Source of the DNA: Trichobilharzia szidati
Taxonomy: Eukaryota; Platyhelminthes; Trematoda; Strigeidida; Schistosomatidae
Assembly (NCBI GenBank): GCA_944472155.2
Contig: OX235279.1
Location: 143,812,920 to 143,876,919 of the forward strand
Length of the DNA: 64,000 nucleotides
Direction of reading: 5' to 3'
Positions 14,301 through 25,353 of this stretch are shown here, in pieces; position 1 is the first letter of the stretch; each line of letters begins with the position of its first letter. The translations under genes were made by a program, and so were the position numbers. Under the pieces are notes generated by a model. It ran no database searches. It was not told the origin of the DNA and saw only the letters and a program-made list of their open reading frames with translations.

Positions 14301-15794
14301 CAACAGGCAAAGACGAGACATCGACCCTAGCCACATCAAAATGTGTACATCAGTTTTACTTGTGTTTATGAAAGCCAATGCATTGGACTTACGGAAAGAT
14401 ATCTGTCAGTTCGCGCTGGCGTATACTTCCTCAAATAGATTTCTAGTACTCATGATGGCATCCCAAGGGACTAAATCACATGACATTTATTCAACTGTGA
14501 TCATACAGTAATGCTGAGTAAAAGCTTTATAGTTATTATCAAGCTATTTTAACTAACCAGATTTATAGAAGCCGGATTTGTTTGTGTATGCAGAAGGAGA
14601 TAGTAGTTAGCTTAAATCTACTTTGGTAGCACACTTTAATCATACCTTTATAATTTGCTTCCTTTCCCTCTTCTTTTTACAACACTTTTCCCATAATTAT
14701 TAGTAGTGTTACTATTATCATTAATTTATCTGGTGTGTTGTTTGTTTGCCTATGATATGTGCAAATCGAAAATCATAGTTGATCATCTTGATAAGGAGTG
14801 TTCCGACTACCGCTTATGAGCTTCAACCAGACATGTTGAAATCGTGTTATATAGTTCAATATGGTATAGATGTCTTTATTACGAAGTTTCCTTGAAATTT
14901 CAATATTGTTATCATATTTAGATGTTTATAACTGCATTAATTCTACGACAATCACTCCATTCTGTAATGTTAATAGTGTGCCTTGATTGATGAATATTAT
15001 TCACTTAATAATAATAATAAAGACGTTAACAGATTACCGCTCACATTCATCATTTTTAGATCATAGATTAATTTGTTGAAACTGATTCTTAATTGTTGCT
15101 ATCACAATGTTCATGTGTTTGCATGTGTGTAGGTTAAACTTAAAAAGCAGTTGTATAAATAACAATGTTTATAGAGGAGTATTCAGCTGACGAGTCCCTC
15201 CATTGAAGAAATTTATGAATTCGTCTAAATACTACTTTTTACCACAGTTGTTGCTTGCTTGCTTTAAATTTACTATGAGAAAGAAATATTTTCAATTATT
15301 ATCATTATTTTTATTATTACTGATGTATCTAAACTCCAAATGTTTACACACACACACACACACAAAATTTATAGTTTGCTTTATTTTTCCTCTATTTCTG
15401 TTGTATTTTTTCTTTCCATGTGAAATGCACACCATTTTATTAGGTATCAGAGATTCGTTTACTGGATAAGTTGTTAATTGAAACCATAGAAGACCGAGAA
15501 AATCAGAATAGTAATAGTAATGATTTCTGTAAAGACAAAATAATCAAATCAACTAGACTGACAACACTAACAACACAAAATACTGAAAGAAGGCAAGGCT
15601 TAAAACTACTGGATACAAATCAACCAACTCGTTCCGTTCAATATCCCAATGTAAATAATAATACTGATAATAATATGGATAAAGAAATCAATGAATCACA
15701 ACAACCATGTAACAAATCATTCGAACCGCCTAGTAGACATAATGAAAGTGTTTCTAACATCAAGAGGTGTTGGCGACCATGGGAAGATAATTAG
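2361..15794 (+). CDS. hes: Hairy/Enhancer-of-split (HES) family bHLH transcriptional repressor, five exons
   Basis: Exons by splice sites and frame: 2361-2390, 6245-6328, 8097-8258, 10421-10516 and 15444-15794, giving 240 aa. All four introns are phase 0 with GT/AG ends. Residues about 11-57 form a bHLH: basic region and helix 1 around EKLRRRRIRDRLIHL, loop, then helix 2 SRIEILRNAVDRL. Intron 2 falls in the loop, as in other HES genes. Residues about 102-140 (QYRRHLERV, GCDEK, RLLDKL) fit an Orange domain, split by intron 4. The C-terminus is Asn/Gln/Ser-rich and ends KRCWRPWEDN, with WRPW at 234-237, the Groucho/TLE-binding motif. HES proteins are nuclear DNA-binding repressors, commonly Notch targets. 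The Pro usually found in the HES basic region is not visible. Exon 1 (10 codons) is the least certain part. The introns carry Penelope and SINE fragments. Confidence 0.87.
2935..3190. repeat. Diverged copy of the hairpin repeat (intron 1)
   Basis: Contains GTGTTCGAAATGGCATCCAG and the mirrored CTCGAAAGGTCATC, degenerate forms of the arms seen intact at 45,782-45,973. A similar decayed copy lies at about 4,770-5,040. Confidence 0.4.
3205..3378 (-). repeat. tRNA-derived SINE (minus orientation)
   Basis: On the minus strand the head reads as a tRNA-like Pol III promoter, with box B-like GGTTCGATCCCCG. It is followed by a body that ends near GTTCCACTGGGGAACG. The head is shared with the SINEs at 5,814 and 6,778, but the tail differs, so two SINE subtypes share one head. 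Confidence 0.7.
3681..4128 (-). pseudogene. Penelope-like element fragment: RT C-terminus and GIY-YIG endonuclease
   Basis: Minus-strand reading frames contain LTCSCEARYTGRSMR, matching the GIY-YIG nuclease start of Penelope elements (C-x-C-x-A-x-Y-x-G-R). Further on comes EALAIEIEKPELRV, matching the usual C-terminal end. A frameshift separates the two halves and the RT core is absent. It lies in HES intron 1 and is non-functional. Confidence 0.7.
5814..6005 (+). repeat. tRNA-derived SINE
   Basis: Starts with a tRNA-like head (TGGCATTGCGGTTAGGACGC as box A region, GGGGTTCGATCCCC as box B). A body with GGGCTACCGATATC follows, and it ends in an A-rich tail of AAATA repeats. The box sequences fit an internal RNA polymerase III promoter. 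It lies in HES intron 1, about 240 bp before exon 2. Confidence 0.8.
6778..6957 (+). repeat. tRNA-derived SINE with oligo(A) tail
   Basis: Same family as the copy at 5,814, and better preserved. Box A is TGGCACAGTGG, box B GGTTCGATCCC, then the body GGGCTACCGATATCC and a terminal run of A. It sits in HES intron 2. Confidence 0.85.
8711..9015 (+). pseudogene. Penelope-like element fragment: GIY-YIG end
   Basis: The + frame contains CFCRASYIGHGSANF followed by QQHLRVWVNKD and KQPKFCVQKK. These correspond to the nuclease Y-I-G motif, the downstream HLP-W segment and the K-P-x-x-C-x-Q-K terminus of Penelope-like proteins. No RT is attached. The hairpin at 9,098-9,210 begins about 80 bp downstream, where a Penelope pseudo-LTR would be. 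It lies in HES intron 3. Confidence 0.65.
9098..9210 (-). repeat. Penelope-associated hairpin with hammerhead-like core
   Basis: Two 34-nt arms (9,098-9,131 and 9,177-9,210) are reverse complements with about three mismatches. The minus-strand loop contains AGCTGACGAGTT, resembling the hammerhead ribozyme core CUGANGA. Related units lie at 13,645-13,740 (-) and 15,168-15,275 (+). Helix II is short or degenerate, so catalysis is doubtful. Confidence 0.6.
10558..10573. repeat. (TG)n microsatellite
   Basis: Run of TG dinucleotides in HES intron 4, shortly after exon 4. The rest of this intron to about 13,640 shows no gene or repeat that I recognise. Confidence 0.8.
13645..13740 (-). repeat. Second Penelope-associated hairpin unit
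   Basis: On the minus strand, GAGTATTCAGGTGACGAGTC leads to TACTGAAATTTAT, and the unit ends in the same AAACAAGC-type outer segment as the 9.1-kb copy. AGTATT/AATACT can pair around the core. It lies about 100 bp before a Penelope RT fragment. Confidence 0.5.
13840..14255 (+). pseudogene. Penelope-like RT fragment (palm to thumb)
   Basis: The + frame reads WYIDDIFIVC (RT catalytic Y-x-D-D, from 13,852), then FNSCHASIKFTVE and THFLDENLFRR. These match the Penelope RT segment after the catalytic box. A shifted frame continues with LDYEEKFLREILLRNEY, matching the next conserved helix. Frameshifted and without start or endonuclease, it is a relic in HES intron 4. Confidence 0.7.
15168..15275 (+). 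repeat. Third hairpin unit with hammerhead-like core
   Basis: The + strand reads AGTATTCAGCTGACGAGTCC, then GAAGAAATTTATGAATTC and GTCTAAATACT. CTGACGAGTCCC and the spaced GAAA line up with the Schistosoma hammerhead core CTGATGAGTCCC...GAAA. AGTATT/AATACT closes a stem. It ends about 170 bp before HES exon 5. Confidence 0.5.
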
Positions 15795-18186
15795 ATATAA
15801 TTATTTGACAAGTCGACAACTAATTAATTCACTTTACATCACTTTCATCCATCTCAGTCTATCTGTGATTTCGTTGTACTAACGTCGTTTTTCTGTTGTT
15901 GATTGTTTGAAAGTTATTGTACATACTGCGTGAGTTTGTTAAGTATATACTAAAATTTGAAACTTAATTCTATCGATAGTGTGTTTCAAGTATGGTGATA
16001 CTGGGTATGGGTTTTTTATACTGATCATGTCGGAAAACTACCTCCTAATGCATCTATTCCTCTGAACTAAGATAATTGGTGAGTCACTGTACTCTCTGTG
16101 CCATTTTTAGTACCGCTGATTATAATTCGGTTCAACTGGTAGCGTAGTGGCTTTAAGACACTTGATACAACTGCGGAGAATACCAATCAAGTTGCTTACA
16201 CGTCCATCAATATGTGTCTAAGGTGAAATACATAATTCTGTATCAACTCAATATAAGAGCATTTCGCAAAGGGATGGTTAACATCCAATCCAATAAAAAA
16301 ACTAAAAGATTCAGATGATGGCACCCCGTAAGAAAACATAGTACTTATGTGGTGATAGATGGTTGCTAACCAAATTGGTAGACAGTAATTGACGTCAATG
16401 TTTATGTCTCAAATATTAGTCATGTGAAAACAAGGTCAGAGATGGACGGCAGACTTTGCGTAGGCGGATACAGTTAGCATACGGATGATCTGACACAGCC
16501 ACAAAGAGATGCAAGGTAAACTTACTGTGAGAAACAACCAATCCAAAGACTGTATTTTCTACTAACAATAATCCACCATATTGTACATTAAAATCTATAA
16601 ATATGTGTTGATTTTCCTTAATAAACGATCTGTTGCCTGACTCTTGCCTTCTGTCGTTACACTTAAATTGACTGAATCAGGAAACAAAGTATAGAATCTG
16701 GGTGATACATGAAGTGTAACAACTTGAACTGTTGCACTTCTTTGCAAATTCGTCTGTTGAAATTCAGTGAGTCAGGTTGTTGCGGAGACTTATGAGACGC
16801 TTTCGCTCCTCGTTATGTTCTCACCTGACTGGAATCAGTCTTCTTGTGTGTATCAGTCCGGATAAAGCAGGAGAAATACAGTGGCACTTACTAACTTTAG
16901 TTTGCAGGTTATCAACAGTCTTTACCACTGTTTCTGCAACTGACGGGATATTGTGCCAGACGAAGATGGGCGATGATCAGGAAAGCCTTGTGTGCTTGTG
17001 TAAGTGATTGGGCGGTTACTACTTCCCGCCTGCCCACAATATAGAAGTTGATTTCTTATTGAAATACCTGAAACAGTAGGAGCATTAGTGCTGCATGATT
17101 TCAAAGTCAATGGGACAACTACTCCTGGTCAGTAACATACAGCCTCTTTCAAGTGGCTTTTACATATGTTTCCATCTCGTCTCCTGCTATGAACCACTGG
17201 CAATCACAGAGACGAGAGACAGAAAATATGGCCTGTTCGTCGACTGAGGGAGACACCTAGCTGTTTTCACGACCCCACTCACCAACGGTGGGACTTTGCC
17301 CTCTGACCACCAACATAGTATAAGCGAATTAAACACTGATGATGACTACTTTTAGTCTGACCGCGATTCGGGTTACTTTTCTGGCATGGTGGACCTGCAG
17401 AAACACTCTGTTCAGCCAATGTAGGACATCGGGTCGAGTTTTGCAAGCCTTCAAGTTAGCAGCTATCGGTTGGAGGCAACGAATGAATCCTTGCATCAAC
17501 CCAGGTTAGAAATGGAAGTGCTCTAACGAAGCAATATGGAACACCAGTCAAAGTGAGTACTACTAAGTGAAACCGACCCTACAACACTTTGTAACCTTAG
17601 AAGACTTTACGTATAGTTGTGCTGTTTCACGCAATATTAAACCCTACTTAGCAAACATAGTAAATTAAAACGTTCCACTCATCCACCTTGGGCAGCATTA
17701 AAGCACATTTTAAACAAATTGTGAGTTGTATGAGATCTGATTAATACAGCTCACTAACGAAATTTTCCAGTTTATGCTTGCGATAATCACAACCCATTTA
17801 TGGAGTGGTGAAAAACGCCATTATTTTCGCGTCTGCACTTCAAGGAAGATACTCCAACGGACAATCTATCCCAACGTCTCACCACAGTTCAACCTAGATT
17901 ACACTCGAATCAGGTGAACAGTGGATTATGAATGTGACAATCAGTCCAACTTTATGGATCCTAGCATGAAACGAAGAGATGATAAGGGAATTGAAAAACT
18001 ATCTATCAAGAGGATAGATAGACCGGGTAGTACGTAAATTATCAGTTTCGGCTCAATTGGCTACAGGTAAAGTTTGGATGAAAACCTCTACATCAGTGCA
18101 AGAGCGTCACGTTCAAAAACTTACTGTGATGAGGAGCTCACGATTGTTGGGAGGAGTCTTATGGAAAATGGAATTTCAAAGAAGTC

Positions 18187-18229
<43 letters not shown>

Positions 18230-18590
18230 GCTTTATTCCAAACAGTATTTGTGGTACAGGTATGGAATTTTCAGCGTTCATTACAATATTGCATCTAATT
18301 ACCTCATAAATTTTATAAGGATTTAAAATTATAAAGCAACAACAACAAAAAGAAAAAAGAGAAATAAAAGAAATAAAAAAGAACAGTATTGCATCCACAT
18401 ATTTAAACAATGCACCACAGGATATGATATATAAAATTAGTCTGTAATAGAATATATGAGCAACAATATAATAGTAACAAAGAAAGGAGAACAAAAGCTA
18501 ATGGGAACTATTTGTTAGAGTGCCGCAGTAAGGTGAGTATAGATGAGGGGAAATGTCCATATCGAATCTCGTAATAATTGTGTAAAAACC
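15795..18590. other. Region downstream of HES: 3' flank and degenerate repeats
   Basis: No supported gene. An AATAAA at 16,292-16,297 could serve as a distant HES polyadenylation signal. The stretch 16,800-16,930 is similar to 21,530-21,650 (CAGTCTTCTTGT...CAGT/CGGAT), so it is part of a repeat, probably a non-LTR fragment. (AAT)n runs from about 18,186 to 18,229. Confidence 0.45.
18186..18229. repeat. (AAT)n microsatellite
   Basis: About fourteen tandem AAT units. Translated frames across it give poly-Ile or poly-Leu and are not genes. Confidence 0.95.
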
Positions 18591-18732
18591 ATATTAGTTT
18601 GTTTATTAGATGTATCACACAGTGAAACAGTATTATTTACTGGATGACGTTTCGAACAAAATTTATTGTTCATAATCATCCAGTAAATAATACTGTTTCA
18701 CTATGTGATGCATCCAATAAACAAACTAATAT
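18591..18732. repeat. Foldback (MITE-like) hairpin repeat
   Basis: Inverted arms start ATATTAGTTTGTTTA and end TAAACAAACTAATAT, with ACAGTATTATTTACTGGATG mirrored inside. It is followed by a non-palindromic stretch, GGAATTACTTACTACCACAG, also found beside the copies at 45.8 and 56.5 kb. No ORF. Confidence 0.85.
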
Positions 18733-18879
18733 GGAATTACTTACTACCACAGTGCCCAATTTTTACACATATATGAGTAAAAACCAGTTTTTATGTGCGT
18801 TGTGTGAAACAGCGAAAGTGGTAGAAAAGGCATCGGTGGTAGGTAACACCAGACAACTATTTAGGCTTATTAGGAAAAC

Positions 18880-20560
18880 AGGATGCAAAAAGTAGGCAGA
18901 TGATAAGTGAGACAATCTCCAATAAAAGCAGCGTCTTAATTAGCTCTCAGGGTAGACGACTGGGAGGTTGGAAAGAATATTTTAGGGAGCAATGTAACTG
19001 GCCACCAGACACACTATTTGCCCACCATCCACCATCCACCACCAGTCTGAATTGGATACCCCGATTTACAACTGAGGTTTCACAGGCTATCTCTGATCTG
19101 AAACGAGGCAAAGCAACAGACACTGATGGAATGACTCCAAAGGAGTTTAAGTACAATGTTGTCCAACTGATATCTGGGTTGGTTAGGGCTTTAGGCAAAG
19201 TCTTGAAATCAGAAATAGACCCACTAGACTGTTGTAAGTCACTGCTTATCACAGTTGGTGAGAAGGGCGAAAAGTGTTCCTATAATAGCCATGGGAGCAT
19301 AAGCTCGACTAACATAGTATCTAAGTTCCGTAATCATGTATAGACTAAGTGGTGCCCGAGAGAAACAAATCCGAGAAAGCCAGTCGAGCTTCTTGCCAAG
19401 AGGGCTGTGTATTGATTATACATCCATCCTTTGACACACTCCAAAACATAGGCGTACTCACCGGCACCCAACACTAGCTGTATTTCTTGACTTGAAAGCT
19501 GAATTTGACTCTGTAGACTGAGATGTGTTATGGAAATTTTCAGCGGTGAAGGGGGTGCCGAGAAAGTATATCGCAACAAACAAGACACTCTACTCGGAGT
19601 TCATGTAGCCGTTTAAGAGTTTGAAGACAATTGTCATCTAAAATGATGACAACTAGGAGTATCCATCAGGGATGCCCACTATCCTCATTTCTGTTTAAAT
19701 TAATCATAAATGAACTAACGAAATCGACCCTAATTGACTACAGCAACTTATAGATTGACTCGCTACCAAGGGACGGTCTTGTTCACTCAGAATATGCGGA
19801 TGATATTGTCCTCCTAGGTGAAGACGCTGATAAAATACTGAGTCTTCTGTGCACCTTGAGCAGAAACCTTCGAATGTTTGGCATGACAATCACCCCTGTC
19901 AGATGTAGGATGATGCTGCAGGACTGAACCGCACTGAATACTAACTTAAACATAGGGAGTGAAGTGGTTCAGCGTGTCTACCACTTCACATATTTGGAAA
20001 GTTGTATCAACTGCAATGAACGGTTTCCCGATGAAATCTTATGGCTAATAAAAGGACTCGTGTGTCATTATGCAAAAGAAATTCATGCCTGGCGTAGGTG
20101 TGATATCAGGTTGTCAGTCAGAAGAGGTATGCAATGAACAACAATTCACTCTGTCCTCAGTCATGGTCATGAGACGTGGCTGTTGAGAGTGAAACATGTG
20201 AAGAGGCCAGTTGTCTTTGACCATATGTGTCGGTGTTCCATCTCCTGTACTCATTAGTACAATGTGATGGTATGAGCGACACTGAGGTTACGCGTGGTGT
20301 TAAGTGAGGAAAGAGAATTGACCGATGAGGTGGTTAAAATATAAATAGGCTCAGATGGCTATAACACGTACCGCCTATATCAGGCTATCACCCTCCTACA
20401 TGGGCAATGTTAACCGATATGGCATTAGATTGGAAAAGAGTCGGTAGCGGTCAAGCTAAAATCTGGGATCAGTCCATGAAGTCTTTGACATTTGGTTTGA
20501 GCCACACTGGGAGTTGTAGGCTGTCTGGTTGGGGTCCACGGGATGCTAAGAAATAATGAC
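18880..20560 (+). pseudogene. RTE/SR2-like non-LTR reverse transcriptase, decayed
   Basis: Successive + frames give WKEYFREQCNWPPDTLF (pre-RT), AISDLKRGKATDTDGMTP (RT block), a catalytic box EYADDIVLLGEDAD at 19,790 onwards, then RMFGMTITP, SDH-free connection and the tail VVGCLVGVHGML near 20,520. The order is right for an RTE-clade RT but stops and frameshifts occur throughout, so only a relic remains. The endonuclease domain is missing (5' truncation, normal for this class). Confidence 0.8.
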
Positions 20561-20773
20561 TGGTGATATGGCTAAAAATGGCGCAGGCGCATTCACTCTC
20601 TGTGATCTGCCATATCCATTAGACCATCACGTCCTCCATGTTCTTATTTCTTCTCCTACACATTTCTGATTCATATACTTCATTTGTATCTGTTTTCCCT
20701 TCTTTTGTCTTCGTTTGTATGCCACATGGCGTGTGATAACTTGAAATGCTGCAATTCTACAATGAGTTCTATG

Positions 20774-21417
20774 GTGAAAGCCAGTCATTCAGTCACAAAA
20801 TGGAAGAACAAGGATGAGCTCGTTTAATGTCGATGGGCATTTGGATTTCATCAAGGTATGGAAAATTCTCATGTGATGTGAATAAGGAAGAAGTAAGTCA
20901 ACAAAGAGACCTCGCAATGTCTCATCAAAGCTGCACAGTTATCTATAGTTTCATATGCACAATGCCAATTGTCAATAAGGGTCAGAGGCTTTTGTGATTT
21001 AGTAACAAAGATAAATGAAAGTATTTGAGAAGTAGCAATGTGTAATAAATGTCGAATGGTCTCGCATAATCCAACCAATCGATTAAAGGGTGATAAGAAA
21101 GAAGCACACAGAGAATCGAAGGTGTGTCCTGAGAAGATTCTATATGAATTTCACTATGCAAGAGGTGGGGTCAACGCTGAGGCTGAGAAGACCTTTCTGA
21201 GCACAAAGCCAAGATGTTTTCCTTGAGGATGGCAAGAGCTTCGACTGCATGAAGATGTAAGCGAAATCCCCTTGACCGGCCCAATGTTACTTTAAATATC
21301 ACGCTGAATGGAGTCTCTGATGATGATGCATGACCAGCAGTAATAATGCACAACAGAATTGAAGTCGTCTATGTCCACCCTTGAACAGTTGTGTTGCTGG
21401 ATGTTCATGTGAACGTC
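20774..21417 (-). repeat. Left arm of a 644-bp perfect inverted repeat (Penelope 3' end)
   Basis: Reverse complement of 24,247-24,890 with no length difference: paired positions sum to 45,664 everywhere I checked. Three ORFs are identical between arms. The minus strand encodes VTLGRSRGFRLHLHAVEALA then LKENILALCSER, matching the Penelope C-terminal end (F-R-L...EALAI...LC). The spacer holds RTE debris. Confidence 0.9.
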
Positions 21418-21449
21418 CACCTTTTCCACTTCCTTCGCTTACGTCGCCC

Positions 21450-23410
21450 GCCACTGTTCATAGTCATTGTGAAAACTCCTTGTTATTTTGCGTCTGACCA
21501 GCTTTCGCTACTCATCATAATCAGAGCTCGCAGGAATCAGTCTTCTTGTCTTAATCAGTTCGGATGACGTAAAAGAAATCCACTGGCCTTCATTTACTTT
21601 TGGTTTTATGTTATTGACAGCTTTTACAGCTAACTATATATTATACCAGGATTCCTCAGGAGGAATCTTGTTTTTGTAGACCTCAGATACTAGTTTAGCT
21701 ATTTATTTCTTACATAGGGACTCAATGTCTTGATCTAATTGGGGAAGTAATTGCTTCGCTGCCAACAATATTTTATATCCATTTAATCGCAAGCATAGAC
21801 GTGCGCGAACTAGGGCGAGATCGGAGCCTACGCACGTGTTCCAGAAGAAGACGTGGTCTTCTACTGACCCTCGCTAACGATACCCTATCGCTATGCAGTC
21901 ATTCTGAGTTAAATGTTGAAGTGGTGATGGAGGTCACTAGGATATGCAGTCTCTCCTTCTTCCGAAAGTTATTGCTGAATACGAACAGATGATTATCTGA
22001 ACAGAACTGTAGAAGACGATCATCGTAGTCGGTCCGTCGGCAGGGAACTCGATAGGTACCACCTATGAAGTTCTCAGTTTGGTATAAGTGAAACGAAGTA
22101 CAACAATGGAACAGGATATGATGTCATGACTCCAGAAGTGTTAAGGATGGTGGGGATGAACTACCGACCGTTTAAATAAGATATTACGTAGTGCCTTGGA
22201 ATCAGAAAGTCCCGTTTACCGGTATGAAACATTGGTTATCCCAGTTTATAAGAAGGGATAAAAGTTGGAATATGAACCACATAACGGATCGGGGATCACA
22301 AGGGTATTCATACTAATCAAGCACCTAAAGACAGGTACCCAAACAAATTATACCTGGCCTCTTTAAGAGTATCGGTGAGACTCTAGTCAGAATGCTGACT
22401 GGAAAGTGAGGATGCCCCACCAATGTGGAGTGAAGGTATTATCATACTTATCTTTAAAAAGAGCCTACGTGATGAATGTGACAACTACAGGGGGTATTAG
22501 CGTGCAACCGGTCCAAAATATTGTCTGTTGTTTTGCACTCTACGCTGTGTAAAAAAGGCGAGAAGTTGATTCAAAAGGAGCAGTCTGGCTTTCGTTCAGG
22601 TCATGAATGCACTGGTCATGAGTTAACGCTTTGACTATTTCTAAAACACTGTCACTCGTATTGCATGCCAACAATTGTTATATTTCTTAACACGGAGAGT
22701 GCCTGCGAATCGTCAACGATTCCAAAGTACTGTTCTGCCCCAATTAATAAGTTAGAGACGGAGAGAGAGATGTATCTGAGAAGTTTATTGACATTTTGAA
22801 GGCAGCACTATAGAAGCAGCCAAGGTGGATTGACGGCACACAAGTAACAATCACCGATATCCTCAACCAAAAATGGGACAAGGAAGAGTGGTCCCATTTC
22901 AGCTGAGATGTGTTGTGAAAATATCTGGCAGTAAAGAGTATGTATATCGAACTAATCAAGGCATAGCGCAACAATTCCCTGTCCTCAATCATGGTTGCGA
23001 GATGTGACAATTGGAAGTGGAACACATGAAGAGGCTAGTTGTCTCTGACCATAGGCTTCAATGTTCCATCTCCCGCGCTCATTGCTATAATATGGTAGGA
23101 TGAGCAATATTGAGGTTAGGCGTGGTGTTAAGTGAGGAAAGAGAATAGACTGATGAGGTTGTGAAGTTGCATCAATCGAGATGGCCAGGACACGTGCTAT
23201 GCATGTCGAACGATCACCTTCCTCGCCGAATAATCTAAGCTGACATCGGATTAGGCTGGGCTAGAGTCTTAGGTGGTCGAGTCAAAACCTGACACCAATC
23301 CATGAAGTATCGACTGTTGATTTGAGTCATTTAGAGAGGTGTAGACTATCTGACCAGGATGCTCGAGACGCTAACAACTAATGGTTGTGGATTGTTGGCG
23401 GGATGATCCA
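21450..23410 (+). pseudogene. RTE-like fragments between the inverted arms
   Basis: From 22,430 the + frames give IILIFKKSLRDECDNYRG and SSLAFVQVMNA-like RT blocks. From 22,960 comes the tail: VLSEERE, SRWPGHVLCMSNDHLPRR, then GLGWARVLGGRVKT. These match the end of the copy at 18,880-20,560. The left part (21,520-21,690) resembles 16,800-16,930. It is fully degenerate. Confidence 0.6.
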
Positions 23411-24246
23411 AAATTGTTCTCAATGCTCCTGATGCATTCAAGTTTCTGATCTCATGAATACATTAAATTCCCATGATTCTAAAAGTAATCATTCCTCCTG
23501 CCATACACTTGTGTGCATCGGAGTTCTATCGGATTTCTTCTCTACCCCAATGTGTTATGTGGATTCTGGTAACCTTAACTTCTGCACAAAGTTCTAAGTC
23601 GAAAATTCAGTCAGTCAGACAATTCATCACCGCTTACCTTACTGACTCGTTGTTCTGCTAATCGAGGTAAGTAAAATACTTGAGCGAAAAATGCATTCCT
23701 GAGTTCTGGTTCAGATTGATAATCTAAAATTTTGCCCCTGGCTACTTTCATGTGTAGTTATGTTATTAGCTTTATAAAAGGTGTCTGGTTTATGGATTCT
23801 TACTATCAATGCAGAGTGGCTAAGTCATAGAATTGCCTTTGACGTTTCGGTGAACAGTACCATGCGTAGAGAAAATGAGGTATACAGATGCAGTAAACAA
23901 GGACCAATTTACCACAAGCCAAAATGAAATGGACAGCTGAAAAGCTTTCACACTTCCGTCAAAAAAAGTGGGGAAAGAAACCACAATACCTCTGCTGAGG
24001 CGAGAATCTATCGCATTTGCATCGAAGATACACTGAGTAAAGAGTTGATGTCCCTCAGAAACACTCTAATTAAGAATGTATAAACAAGAGGGGCTTGAAA
24101 GACGTTCCTCGCTGCATCTCTACATATGTTCTTGTTCACCAAAAGGTCAAAGACAATATCTCGTTTCTCCTAACATCGATGTGTACTTAGCAATTCAGTT
24201 GCTCCTGCCGGTTAAGCATACACGCCATATAACAGAACGTTGTCTA

Positions 24247-24890
24247 GACGTTCACATGAACATCCAGCAACACAACTGTTCAAGGGTGGACATAGACGAC
24301 TTCAATTCTGTTGTGCATTATTACTGCTGGTCATGCATCATCATCAGAGACTCCATTCAGCGTGATATTTAAAGTAACATTGGGCCGGTCAAGGGGATTT
24401 CGCTTACATCTTCATGCAGTCGAAGCTCTTGCCATCCTCAAGGAAAACATCTTGGCTTTGTGCTCAGAAAGGTCTTCTCAGCCTCAGCGTTGACCCCACC
24501 TCTTGCATAGTGAAATTCATATAGAATCTTCTCAGGACACACCTTCGATTCTCTGTGTGCTTCTTTCTTATCACCCTTTAATCGATTGGTTGGATTATGC
24601 GAGACCATTCGACATTTATTACACATTGCTACTTCTCAAATACTTTCATTTATCTTTGTTACTAAATCACAAAAGCCTCTGACCCTTATTGACAATTGGC
24701 ATTGTGCATATGAAACTATAGATAACTGTGCAGCTTTGATGAGACATTGCGAGGTCTCTTTGTTGACTTACTTCTTCCTTATTCACATCACATGAGAATT
24801 TTCCATACCTTGATGAAATCCAAATGCCCATCGACATTAAACGAGCTCATCCTTGTTCTTCCATTTTGTGACTGAATGACTGGCTTTCAC
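24247..24890 (+). repeat. Right arm of the 644-bp inverted repeat (Penelope 3' end)
   Basis: Mirror of the left arm. The + strand carries the Penelope-like C-terminal stretch EALAILKENILALC. Homology stops abruptly at 24,246/24,891, and I see no obvious target-site duplication outside the arms. Confidence 0.9.
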
Positions 24891-25265
24891 TCAATAACCC
24901 AGCTAACTGTGAGATGTCCGCAATACTTGACTGGAAAATGTACTTCAAGTTTATCCCCATATTCTACAGTGTCTTGTGTCACTTGATCTTTGCCCTAATG
25001 AATAGTTCTTTGTAGCCAAACAATATAATGGATCAGAGCTTCTTCGGATGCACACCTAAAACCATGATATCTATAAATACTATTCTACTTGAATGAAAAC
25101 CAAACCATACCGTAATTAGTGGTGCATACATTATTGTTGTCGTCGTTAAGTGCCTACTAACTAATCCAAACACTCATCTCAAACCCTACAGCTACTCAAG
25201 AGAATTCGCCCTGCGTGACAGTGAAAAGCAGGCAATTAGAATCAGCAATGATGTTATCCATGATT

Positions 25266-25271
25266 TTTATT
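25266..25271 (-). terminator. Polyadenylation signal AATAAA of PIN1
   Basis: AATAAA on the minus strand, about 85 nt beyond the PIN1 stop codon. Confidence 0.5.
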
Positions 25272-25353
25272 ATCCACAAAAGTAGGAAATGCTCTGTACA
25301 ATCGATAAACCAGAAGAAGGCATCAGTGTTTTGTCCACCGGCATCTTCAGGGT

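Noticed and set aside
9098..15275. Confident call of active hammerhead ribozymes
   Set aside because: The core is recognisable but helix II is one to three base pairs and the cleavage triplet is clear in only one copy. Reported only as hammerhead-like.
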